From: CAZUGO01 sp964619935
Lineage (GTDB): Bacteria; Planctomycetota; Phycisphaerae; UBA1845; CAIVHJ01
NCBI GenBank assembly: GCA_964619935.1
Contig: CAZUGO010000047.1
Span: 1-64,000, forward strand
Length of the DNA stretch: 64,000 nucleotides
Reading direction: 5' to 3'
Part shown: in pieces, positions 16,430-24,048 of the stretch
Numbering within the stretch: position 1 is the stretch's first letter
How the letters are laid out: every line of letters starts with the position of its first letter
Notes under the pieces: generated by a model
Told to the model about the DNA's origin: nothing
Seen by the model: only the letters and a program-made list of their open reading frames with translations
Database searches by the model: none
Position numbers and translations under genes: made by a program

Positions 16430-18055
16430 ATGACGCGGTTGCAGCGACGGCCGGTGGTGTTGATCATCCGCGACGGCTGGGGGACCAATCCCGATCCGCA
16501 GTGGAACCATGCCAACGCCGTGCACCTGGCCAGCACTCCGGTCGACGATTACTTGATGCAGACCTACCCCCACGTCTTGATCCACACCAGCGGCGAGCAT
16601 GTCGGACTGGCCGACGGCATCACCGGTAACAGCGAGGTCGGCCACCAGAACCTCGGGGCCGGTCGGATCGTGGACCAGGAGTTGATGCGCATTACGCGGG
16701 CCATCCGCGACGGTTCCTTCTATGACAACGCCATGCTCCGCGCGGCGTTCGCCCGGGCGGCCCACAGCGGCGGCAAGGTGCACCTGCTGGGCCTGTGCTC
16801 CAGCGCCGGGGTGCACAGCACGCTGGAGCACTGCTATGCCCTGCTGGAACTGGCTCGCCGAATGGAGTTCCCCGGCGAGCGGGTCTACCTGCACTGCATC
16901 ACCGACGGCCGTGACTCGCCGCCGAGCGCCGGCGCCGGCTATGTGCGGGAAATCGAGGCCCGCATGAAGGACATCGGCGTCGGTCGGATCGCCTCGGTCA
17001 TCGGCCGGTTCTACGCCATGGACCGCGACTACCGCTGGGACCGGGTGCAACAGGCCTACGCCCTGCTGGTCGACGGCACGGGTCATCCGGCCGCCAGCGC
17101 CGAGGCCGCCTGCCGCCGCTATTACGATCAGCCCAGCGATCCCTTACTCCGCGGGGACGAGTTCATCGAGCCCAGCCCGATCGTCGCTGCCGCCGGCCAA
17201 CCACTGGCGACCGTCGCCGACGGCGACAGCATCATCTTCTTCAACTTCCGCGGCGATCGCCCGCGCGAACTGACCCGGGCCTTCGTGTGCGATCCGTTTC
17301 CCTACCGGGGCGCCGACAAGACCGGAACGACTCGCGAGCTGGGTTTTACGCGCGGCCGGGCACCGCGGGTGACCTATTGCACCATGACCGAGTACGAGGC
17401 TGGGCTGCCGGTCACGGTGGCCTTCCCCAAGCCGCCCAAGATGCGTGGCATGCTCGGCGAAGTGCTCAGCGACCTCGGTCTGACCCAGTTTCGAACGGCC
17501 GAGACCGAGAAGTTTCCGCACGTGACCTTCTTCTTCAATGACTATCGCGAGCAGCCCTTTGCGGGCGAGGAACGCTACCTGGTGCAATCGCCACGGGAGG
17601 TCAGCACCTACGACCAGGCCCCGGCGATGTCGGCCCACCCGGTGACCGCCGAGTTGGTGAACCGGATCGAGGCCGATCGTTACGATTTCGTGGTGGTCAA
17701 TTACGCCAATCCCGACATGGTCGGCCATACCGGCGTGCTCGATGCGGCAATCCAGGCCGTCGAGACGGTCGACCAATGCGTCGGCCAGGTCATCGACGCC
17801 GTGCTGGCCCGTGGCGGTGCGGCCGTGGTGACTGCCGACCACGGCAACTGCGAACAGATGATCGATCCGGCGACCGGCGGACCGCACACTTCGCACACCG
17901 TGTTCGATGTTGCCCTCATCGTGGTCGATGCGCGCTGCCAAGGCCGCACCTTGCGCAGCGGCGGCCGGCTGGCGGATGTCGCACCCACTTTGCTGCAAAT
18001 GATGGATCTCCAGCCGCCCCCGGAAATGACCGGGCGATCGCTGCTGCAACCCTGA
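16430..18055 (+). CDS. gpmI: 2,3-bisphosphoglycerate-independent phosphoglycerate mutase
   Basis: A 541-residue glycolytic enzyme interconverting 3- and 2-phosphoglycerate in the cytosol through a phosphoserine and two Mn ions. Alkaline-phosphatase-superfamily signatures are present: metal-site RDGWG near residue 14, the catalytic serine in GNSEVGH (Ser68), ITDGRDSPP, GRFYAMDRDYRWDRV, the NYANPDMVGHTG block and TADHGN near the C-terminus. Length matches the family, which is about 510-550. Leu of the usual ILDGWG is Arg here and GQMGNSEVGH reads GITGNSEVGH, which are minor variants. The ATG at 16430 is preferred over an in-frame GTG two codons earlier. Confidence 0.95.
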   Translation: MTRLQRRPVVLIIRDGWGTNPDPQWNHANAVHLASTPVDDYLMQTYPHVLIHTSGEHVGLADGITGNSEVGHQNLGAGRIVDQELMRITRAIRDGSFYDNAMLRAAFARAAHSGGKVHLLGLCSSAGVHSTLEHCYALLELARRMEFPGERVYLHCITDGRDSPPSAGAGYVREIEARMKDIGVGRIASVIGRFYAMDRDYRWDRVQQAYALLVDGTGHPAASAEAACRRYYDQPSDPLLRGDEFIEPSPIVAAAGQPLATVADGDSIIFFNFRGDRPRELTRAFVCDPFPYRGADKTGTTRELGFTRGRAPRVTYCTMTEYEAGLPVTVAFPKPPKMRGMLGEVLSDLGLTQFRTAETEKFPHVTFFFNDYREQPFAGEERYLVQSPREVSTYDQAPAMSAHPVTAELVNRIEADRYDFVVVNYANPDMVGHTGVLDAAIQAVETVDQCVGQVIDAVLARGGAAVVTADHGNCEQMIDPATGGPHTSHTVFDVALIVVDARCQGRTLRSGGRLADVAPTLLQMMDLQPPPEMTGRSLLQP

Positions 18056-18102
18056 ACGTGCCGGCACCCGCTAGGCGGCGCGGGCAAGCGCCGAGGATCG
18101 TG

Positions 18103-18570
18103 ATGAACCCTGGAATGAATGAGACGTCCATTGACTTGATCGAGGTGCTGTTCCGCTGGCTGCACATCGCTGCGGTGATTGTTGCCATCGGCGGTGCCTT
18201 CTTTACCGCGGCGATCCTGCGTCCTGCCGCCGGCCGGACGCTCGCCGCTGACGCCGATGTCCAACTGCGGAACGCGGTCATGACTCGTTGGCGGCGGGTG
18301 GTGCACATCTGCATCGGGCTGATCCTGATCAGCGGCCTGGCGGGCGCCTACTACGTCATGCGTCGTGGCCCATTGCCAGCCGCGTACCTGCCGCTGCTGG
18401 CCGTCAAGGTGTTGGTCTCCTTGGGTGTGTTCTTCCTGGCCAGTGCGCTGGTGGGGCGCAGCGCGGCTTTTGCGGGGCTCCGCCAACGGGCAGGACGATG
18501 GCTGGCACTGCTGATTGCGCTGGCCGCCCTGATTGTGCTGCTGGCTGGGCTGCTCCGCAGCTTGCACTGA
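18103..18570 (+). CDS. small four-helix membrane protein (CopD/DUF-like)
   Basis: A 155-residue integral membrane protein with four hydrophobic helices. The first contains a conserved-looking His (RWLHIAAVIVAIGGAFFTA) and the second region an aromatic turn (GAYYVM). This 'WLH...GG' opening and four-helix size resemble CopD-like or DUF2269/DUF4149-like membrane proteins, some of which handle copper or haem, but the match is too weak for a firm name. It lies 47 bp downstream of gpmI on the same strand and could be cotranscribed. An alternative start is the ATG at 18115. Confidence 0.7.
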   Translation: MNPGMNETSIDLIEVLFRWLHIAAVIVAIGGAFFTAAILRPAAGRTLAADADVQLRNAVMTRWRRVVHICIGLILISGLAGAYYVMRRGPLPAAYLPLLAVKVLVSLGVFFLASALVGRSAAFAGLRQRAGRWLALLIALAALIVLLAGLLRSLH

Positions 18571-19508
18571 TGACGGCCTAAACCACAGATGGTCCCACCC
18601 GTTGGAGGGACGGCGCGAGGGCATCCGCACACCCTGGGCCCAAGCATGCACCCTGTCACGTTGGACGACCGGTGTGGAACTCCCTGGCGGTCTCGGAACT
18701 CCGCCGATTGAACCGGGTCGCGTTTTCCAGGCCATGCGGAGCGCGAGGCAAGTCTGCTCGGCCTTGCGGCTGCCGTCCTGCCGCTTGCACCGGAGCTTGC
18801 TGCGCCTAAGCTGTGATTGACTCTGCGACGTCGCCGCAAGTTCGTCAAACCCATCTGTAACCACAAAGCGGATCAAGCGTTACAGCCACCCGAGTAATCT
18901 TAGGATTTCGTTTGCCGGTCCATATGGTTTGGTGTATGGTAACTGTACATCTACCGAATACAGGCGCTCAATTGCGGGCGTCAATTCGTGGGTGGGTGCC
19001 CGCTCTGGCAAGTCGCCATCGGCCTGAACCGCTCGGTTCAAATCACCCGAGGTCGTCATCAAAAGTGTTGTGAGTGATATCGCCGGCCGATCCCGCCGGG
19101 ATGTGCTTTCGGCGATTCATCGAAGCCCAGGCCTGGGAGCGTCTTGGGCGGGTCGGCGGTGTGACCGCGCTGCCGACCGGCCGCGGAATCGTGCGAGCGG
19201 TTGAAGGAGGAGCATGCATGGTGCCTTGAGCCCGACCCGGCTCGAGTGCGTGGTGCCCGGGCGTGCCGTGGGGCACGCGCACCAGCCCTGGCGCCGGTGG
19301 CTGTCGGCTTCGGGACGAATGGACTGTCACGAACGCCTGGCAGCGGCGGCGCCGCGGCCTGACGGGGCCGGGATGCCGTGGCGGCCGGCCGACGCCCCTG
19401 GCGATCGGGCGTTCGGCCGGTCCCGGCGCCCCGCGGATTGCTCGGGTGTGCGGAACGAATGTTTTTGTGTGTGTGATTTCAATAGTTCTATTAGGAGATT
19501 TCGAACGG
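18571..19508. other. 0.9-kb region with little coding signal and a locally lower GC content
   Basis: No convincing gene fills this stretch. Frames at 18533-18820 (+) and 18351-18876 (-) are open but lack family-like sequence and good starts. From about 18880 to 19065 the DNA is visibly more AT-rich than the rest of the window and contains a short minus-strand frame listed separately. At 19204-19212 a strong AAGGAGGAG sits five bases before an ATG (19218) that opens only a three-codon frame, ATG-GTG-CCT-TGA. Just upstream of the next gene (19455-19500) the sequence is T-rich and probably contains its promoter. Confidence 0.4.
18880..19059 (-). CDS. possible short protein or gene remnant
   Basis: A 59-codon frame whose peptide (containing HELTPAIERLYSVDV and NEILRLLGWL) looks more protein-like than random. 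It uses AT-rich third positions, unlike its neighbours. No ribosome-binding site is seen before the ATG at 19059, so this may be the 3' remnant of a lost or acquired gene. No family recognised. Confidence 0.25.
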   Translation of the reverse strand: MTTSGDLNRAVQADGDLPERAPTHELTPAIERLYSVDVQLPYTKPYGPANEILRLLGWL

Positions 19509-20231
19509 ATGGCTATTCCTTATTCTTTGTTCAAGAACAACCTGACCCCCGACCCCACTGACTATGCCGCGGTGGTGCAGACGCATCGATCGGTTGGCTT
19601 CCCTGAATTGGCCGACCGCATGGTGTCGCAAGGATCGACGGTGACTCGCCCTGACATTCTGGCGGTGCTCGACGACGCCGAAGCCGTCTGCGAGCAGTTC
19701 CTGCTGGAAGGCAACCGCGTGGTGCTCGGCGGCCTGGTTCAACTGTTCCCGCGGGTCCGCGGTGTGTTCGCCAGTGCCACGGACTCGTTTGATGGTGCGC
19801 GCCACCAACTGGACGTCGGCGCCAATCCCGGACGCCGGGTTCGCAAGACCGTGCGCGACAGCGGCAAGGTCGAGAAGTTGCAGAGCAACAAGCCCACGCC
19901 GGAACTCCTGGAGTTTGTCGATGTCGCCACCGGCGAACTCAACGCCCTGATGACCCCCGGCAACATCGCCAATCTTAGTGGGTCGAACCTTAAGGTCCAG
20001 GTGGGCCAGCCGGACGAAGGCATCTTCCTGGTGCCGGCGACCGGCGGTCCGGCGGTGCGGGTCGACATCCTCTCGCGGAACGAGCCGTCGGCCCTGTCCT
20101 TTCTGATTCCGCCGTTGCCGGTCGGCGAGTACGGGCTGGAAGTGCGGGCCCGGATCGGCGGCGGCCAGGTGGTCCGTGTCGGACGCCTCGAACAAACCCT
20201 GACCGTGCCGGAAGGACTGGGCATCGGCTAG
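19509..20231 (+). CDS. HU-like DNA-binding protein with a C-terminal DUF4469-like domain
   Basis: A 240-residue protein. The N-terminal half starts MAIPYSLFKN and has the HU/IHF-like helix pattern 'RPDILAVLDDAEAVCEQFLLEGNRVVLGGL', then a basic strand region ending 'RVRKTVRDSGKVEKL'. This is the 'DNA-binding domain-containing' family best known from Bacteroidota. The C-terminal half (about residues 150-235) is beta-rich, matching the DUF4469 Ig-like domain usually paired with it (NLSGSNLKV...GIFLVP). The ATG at 19509 has AGGAG 11 bases upstream. A long rho-independent terminator lies 27 bp after the stop. Probably nucleoid-associated; DNA target unknown. Confidence 0.8.
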   Translation: MAIPYSLFKNNLTPDPTDYAAVVQTHRSVGFPELADRMVSQGSTVTRPDILAVLDDAEAVCEQFLLEGNRVVLGGLVQLFPRVRGVFASATDSFDGARHQLDVGANPGRRVRKTVRDSGKVEKLQSNKPTPELLEFVDVATGELNALMTPGNIANLSGSNLKVQVGQPDEGIFLVPATGGPAVRVDILSRNEPSALSFLIPPLPVGEYGLEVRARIGGGQVVRVGRLEQTLTVPEGLGIG

Positions 20232-20258
20232 ACCGTCCCGATCCGACCGGCCGCATCG

Positions 20259-20304
20259 CCCCGGCAGCCGAGTGCGCCTCAGCTCGGCTGCCGGGGGTTT
20301 CTTT
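20259..20304 (+). terminator. rho-independent terminator of the HU-like gene
   Basis: A perfect 14-bp stem (20259-20272 with 20283-20296, CCCCGGCAGCCGAG and its complement), a 10-base loop, and a following TTTCTTT run. Confidence 0.9.
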
Positions 20305-20310
20305 GGGGCT

Positions 20311-20640
20311 TCAGACGGCGCTGCCGCCGGCCCCCCCGATCGCAGGATCGGGCGCGCAGCGCGCCGGCCCCGCAATCGACAACGGTGGCAGCGGGCCGCA
20401 TTCCGTCGGGCATGTGTGCAGATCAATCACTTCGTTGAGCGCAGCGCTGAACATGGCGCGGACTTCCGAGTCAACATCCGAATGCACCAAGGCGACGGCG
20501 TGCGCCCACGGGGCTTGGTGGATGATCCGCGATCCGGCAAGCGAGCGCGAAAGTGCCTGGGCGTCCGCAGTCGCGGCGATTCGAAGGTCAACAGATGATT
20601 GTGCCCTGGGCAGTCGGCTTGGCCCATGGCCGGCCGGCAC
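20311..20640 (-). CDS. possible small hypothetical protein
   Basis: A 109-codon minus-strand frame whose middle part reads like real protein (SVDLRIAATADAQALS, VHSDVDSEVRAMFSAALNEV) and is more convincing than the overlapping plus-strand frames. It ends just outside the terminator of the HU-like gene, so the two would be convergent. No good ribosome-binding site is seen for the first ATG and the true start may be internal. No family recognised. Confidence 0.35.
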   Translation of the reverse strand: MPAGHGPSRLPRAQSSVDLRIAATADAQALSRSLAGSRIIHQAPWAHAVALVHSDVDSEVRAMFSAALNEVIDLHTCPTECGPLPPLSIAGPARCAPDPAIGGAGGSAV

Positions 20641-20994
20641 CCTCCCTGCGGGTGTTCACGGTGCCGTCCGCAGAGGCCTGCGGCGCTACCCGCGGGGTGT
20701 GCGGAGCGCGCTCCCAGGGTGTCGCGGTCCAGGGCGTGCGGCGCCGGGAGCCGTTCCGTACCGCGCCGCCGCGCAACCCGTACCGCGCCGGGAGCCGGCG
20801 CCTGCTGCGCCGGCGTCCAACGCGTACCGCGCCAGCTCCCGGCGCCGCCTGCGCGGCGGAACGATTCCTTGCTGCCCGGGCTCTCCTTGAAGGCGTGCCG
20901 GGGCAGCCGCTCCCGGACCCGCCGGGAATCGAACCGGCCGGGCCGGGCCGGGCGCAGCCCCGCTAAGATGTGCGTGGGTTCCGGCCGGTGGGTG
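20641..20994. other. very GC-rich, internally repetitive non-coding stretch
   Basis: No gene is supported here. Around 20740-20860 short imperfect direct and inverted repeats of the types 'cgtaccgcgcc' and 'gcgccgggagccg' recur several times. Open frames exist on the plus strand only because the composition is extremely GC-rich; their peptides are Arg/Ala/Gly-rich and unlike known proteins. Confidence 0.45.
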
Positions 20995-21732
20995 TCAGCG
21001 TTGCAGCAGCGGATCTTCCGGATCGCTCCGGGTCACTTTGATCACCGGTGGCTCGAGGATCCGGGTGAAGGCGGCCATCTCGTCCTGGATGCGGCTGAGC
21101 AGGTGTTCGACGACTGCGTCCACGTCATCGATAATTTCGAACAGATTGAGATCCTCTTCGGCGATATAGTGGTGCTGTTCGCACATCACCTGCTGCAGCC
21201 AGTGCTCCAGCGGCCGCCAGAAGGCGCTGCCGAACAGCACCACCGGCATCCGCTTGAGCTTCTCGGTCTGGATCAAGGTCATCGATTCGAAGAACTCGTC
21301 CATGGTTCCGAAGCCGCCGGGAAAGCACACGAACGCCAGGGCGTACTTCACGAACATCACCTTACGGGCGAAGAAGTAGTTGAAGTCCAGCGCGACGTTC
21401 TGATAGGCGTTGGGGGCCTGCTCCAGCGGCAGGGCGATGTTCAGCCCGACACTGGTCCCGCCGGCCTCCAGGGCCCCTTTGTTGGCCGCCTCCATGATGC
21501 CCGGTCCGCCGCCGGTGATCACGGCCAGTTGGGCATTCACCAGCCGGGCGGCCAGGGCCTCGGCCTGCTGATAGTACGGCTCGTGCGGGCGGGCCCGAGA
21601 CGATCCGAAGATGCTCACCGCCGGTCCCAGGCGCGACATGATCTCGAAGCCTTCGACAAATTCCGCCATGATGCGGAACACCCGCCAGGTTTCCTTGCCC
21701 ACGTTCAGCGTGTTCTGGTAGCGATCTGCCAT
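20995..21732 (-). CDS. LOG-family (TIGR00730) Rossmann-fold nucleotide phosphoribohydrolase
   Basis: A 245-residue cytosolic protein with both family motifs: GGGPGIMEAANKGA (residues about 76-89) and PGGFGTMDEFFES (about 139-151). Related LOG enzymes release the base from nucleoside 5'-monophosphates, including cytokinin ribotides, and similar proteins also act on purine nucleotides. The Arg in 'SSRARP' and the Glu of the PGGxGTxxE motif are the expected catalytic residues. It is the last gene of the leftward series that follows kdsD, with a 50-bp gap. The physiological substrate is not known from sequence. Confidence 0.9.
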   Translation of the reverse strand: MADRYQNTLNVGKETWRVFRIMAEFVEGFEIMSRLGPAVSIFGSSRARPHEPYYQQAEALAARLVNAQLAVITGGGPGIMEAANKGALEAGGTSVGLNIALPLEQAPNAYQNVALDFNYFFARKVMFVKYALAFVCFPGGFGTMDEFFESMTLIQTEKLKRMPVVLFGSAFWRPLEHWLQQVMCEQHHYIAEEDLNLFEIIDDVDAVVEHLLSRIQDEMAAFTRILEPPVIKVTRSDPEDPLLQR

Positions 21733-21782
21733 GGTGTCCTTCCTGTGGTTGACGGCGGCGTCTGACCGGCAGACCCGCCCGC

Positions 21783-22793
21783 CTACTGGCTGTCGAACAG
21801 CGAGAACCCGGCGGCCAGCAGATCCTGGATGTCGATCAGGCCGGCGACGCGGTGATCTTCATGGACCACCGGGATTTCGTCGATCTTGAAGCGCTGCATG
21901 ATTTCCAGGGCTTCGGCGACCCGCTGCCCGACGCGCACCGCCTTGGGCTTGCGGGTCATGACGTCGCTGAGCCGCACTTTGCCGGGCGCGTCGTGCTGGG
22001 CGATCAGGCGGCACAAATCACCGTGCGAAAAGAAGCCCACCAGCCGGCCGGCGTCGTCGGCGATCACCGCGGCACCCGCCCGCGCCGGTGCCGCGGTCAC
22101 CTTGGTGATGTAATCGGCAATCGTGGCGGTCGGCGACAGCGTCGGGCAATTGGCAGCGGTGCGCATGAGTTGCTCGACGCGCATCAAGCTGCGACCCAGG
22201 GCCCCGCCGGGATGGACGGCCGCGTATTGCTGGGTGTCGAAACCCTTGACCTCCGACACGCTCAGGGCCAGGGCGTCGCCGAGGGCCAACATGGCGGTGG
22301 TCGAGGCGCTGGGGGCCATACCCAGGGGGCACGCTTCCCGCTGCTGGCCGATGTTCAAGACGATGTCGCTGAGGGCCGCGCAGCGCGACTGCATCCGGCC
22401 GCAGATCAGCAGCACCACACAACCGCGCTGCTTGAGCACCGGAATGAGCCGCACCAGTTCCTCCGACTCCCCGCTGTTGGACAGCGCCAGCAGGACGTCG
22501 TCCGCACAAACCATGCCCAGATCACCGTGAATCGCCTCCACCGGGTGCAGGACATACGCCGGCGTGCCGGTGCTCGACAGGGTCGCGGCGATCTTGGCCC
22601 CCACCAACCCGGCCTTGCCCATGCCGCTGACCGCCACCCGACCGCTGCAGTTCAGGACGGTGCTGACGGCGTCGGCGAAAGACGGGTCCAGCAGGTCAAT
22701 GACCTTGTCGATTCCGGCGCGCTCGGCGTTGAGGATGCGGCGGCCGATGCCGACCAGGTCCAGGCCGGCCGCGGGCGTTGCTTCAGTGCTCAT
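21783..22793 (-). CDS. kdsD: arabinose-5-phosphate isomerase
   Basis: A 336-residue enzyme converting ribulose 5-phosphate to arabinose 5-phosphate, the first step toward Kdo for lipopolysaccharide. The N-terminal SIS domain includes GRVAVSGMGKAGLVG, SSTGTPAYVLHPVEAIHGDLGM, ALSNSGESEE and QQYAAVHPGGALGR. Two CBS domains follow (about residues 205-330; 'AAVIADDAGRLVGFFSHGDL', 'IDEIPVVHEDHRVAGLIDIQDLL'). The ATG at 22793 lies 11 bases inside the previous gene; the longer open frame from 22859 would add a basic, non-conserved tail. It implies that this cell makes a Kdo-type LPS or related glycan. Confidence 0.93.
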   Translation of the reverse strand: MSTEATPAAGLDLVGIGRRILNAERAGIDKVIDLLDPSFADAVSTVLNCSGRVAVSGMGKAGLVGAKIAATLSSTGTPAYVLHPVEAIHGDLGMVCADDVLLALSNSGESEELVRLIPVLKQRGCVVLLICGRMQSRCAALSDIVLNIGQQREACPLGMAPSASTTAMLALGDALALSVSEVKGFDTQQYAAVHPGGALGRSLMRVEQLMRTAANCPTLSPTATIADYITKVTAAPARAGAAVIADDAGRLVGFFSHGDLCRLIAQHDAPGKVRLSDVMTRKPKAVRVGQRVAEALEIMQRFKIDEIPVVHEDHRVAGLIDIQDLLAAGFSLFDSQ

Positions 22794-23985
22794 CACTGTC
22801 GTCCTGTGCTGTTGGCGGTGCCGCCGGCCGCAGGTCACCCGCTGCGGTCGACGGTTCATCCGATCGGGGGTTCAGCAGGCTGCTGCCGGCGGCGCCGAGT
22901 GTCCGCAAGGTGGCCCCGGCCGGACCGTCCATGATATCGCGGGCGTGTTGCAGCGTCTGTTCCAGCGTGGCGCAGGCATGGCGGAGTTGATCCCACAATT
23001 GACGATGGGCATCGCCTTGTCGCAACATCCAGAACACCTGGTCCAATTCGGCGGCCGGGCCCGCCGGCTCGGCGGGTCTGCGAAGCACCTGTACACGATC
23101 CGCGGGAATCCCAGCGGCAGCCGCCAGGGCCTCAATGGCTTGGAGGTCTTCGGACAACGCCTGCGGATCGGCGATGACTTGCAGGCGGATGTCCGTTTGT
23201 TGCTGCCGTTCGGCCTCCAGGGTCAGCGCCAGTGCCAGCCGGGTCATGGGCTGGTTTTCGTACCAGATTCGACCATACCGGCCAAGCCGCACGGTGCGTT
23301 GGTCGTCCGGCAGCGGTCGAATGATCAGGACCACTGCCGTCCCTTCCGGCGGAATCCGCTCGGCCCACGGCCGCAGCCACAGCGCTGCGTTGTCGGCGGA
23401 GTAGGACTGCGGCATGGCGATCAAGGCCGCGTCGAAGTCCACCACGCAGACCACCGTGCCCTCGGCGTCGGCTGCCAGGGAACCGTCGTCGGCCAGGATG
23501 GAACCGCTGTAGACCCACTGCACCGGAGGCGCTGGACGATCGTCGCGGCCGTTCCACAGCCACTCGTGGATCTCGCGGGTGCGCAGCTCACCGCCCTGCG
23601 GATAGCGGACCTCCAGCAGCAGCCGCGGGCCCGCCGCCGGGATGACCTGCTCGGCCACCGGATCCCAGCGGGGTGGGTGTCCGGGTTCGACGCCCAGCAG
23701 CCCCAGGGCCTGATAGATGTCCCGGGCCCGGCCGGCCAGGCGGATCACGCTTTCATGCTCGCGGGTTTGCGGCAAACAGGCAAACAGTTCCAACATGCCG
23801 TCGCGCAGCACCACGGTGCCGTCGACCTCGACCGCGCGGGCCTGCCAGTTGATCCGCACGCCGGGCATGAACTGCCGGGCGGCCGCGGCCCCAGGTTCGG
23901 GGTCGGCGGTCTGGGCCGGCGGCGCCGCCCTGGCGGGCAGCAGCGCCAGCAGTGCCGGCCACAGCACATGGGGTTGGATCCGCAT
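22783..23985 (-). CDS. exported YdjY-domain protein
   Basis: A 400-residue protein with an N-terminal signal (LWPALLALLPARA) and a domain near residues 45-160 matching YdjY: 'VEVDGTVVLRDGMLELFACLPQTREHESV', 'RDIYQALGLLGVEPGHPP', 'WLWNGRDDRPAP' and 'VYSGSI'. YdjY-type domains are common in planctomycetes and occur in exported proteins of unknown activity. The C-terminal 150 residues are largely helical and end in a Pro/Ala/Asp-rich tail. The gene follows the secretin by 63 bp and overlaps kdsD by 11 bases, so it lies at the boundary of the pilus-type cluster. Role unknown. Confidence 0.8.
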   Translation of the reverse strand: MRIQPHVLWPALLALLPARAAPPAQTADPEPGAAAARQFMPGVRINWQARAVEVDGTVVLRDGMLELFACLPQTREHESVIRLAGRARDIYQALGLLGVEPGHPPRWDPVAEQVIPAAGPRLLLEVRYPQGGELRTREIHEWLWNGRDDRPAPPVQWVYSGSILADDGSLAADAEGTVVCVVDFDAALIAMPQSYSADNAALWLRPWAERIPPEGTAVVLIIRPLPDDQRTVRLGRYGRIWYENQPMTRLALALTLEAERQQQTDIRLQVIADPQALSEDLQAIEALAAAAGIPADRVQVLRRPAEPAGPAAELDQVFWMLRQGDAHRQLWDQLRHACATLEQTLQHARDIMDGPAGATLRTLGAAGSSLLNPRSDEPSTAAGDLRPAAPPTAQDDSDEH

Positions 23986-24048
23986 GATTCGCGCAAGAAC
24001 CGACCCCCAATCCGGCGATCAGGGGTCGTGAAAAAAACGTTCAGCGGC

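Noticed and set aside
19034..19050. Possible tRNA T-loop (ggttcaaatc)
   Set aside because: Stem arms do not fit tRNA spacing and no acceptor or anticodon stem is present.
19214..19561. Plus-strand frame starting just after AAGGAGGAG
   Set aside because: The site is only one base from its ATG, and the frame runs out of phase into the start of the HU-like gene.
20921..20940. tRNA T-arm-like motif (gggaatcgaacc)
   Set aside because: The flanking stem does not pair as a T-arm and no anticodon or D-arm is found upstream; coincidental.
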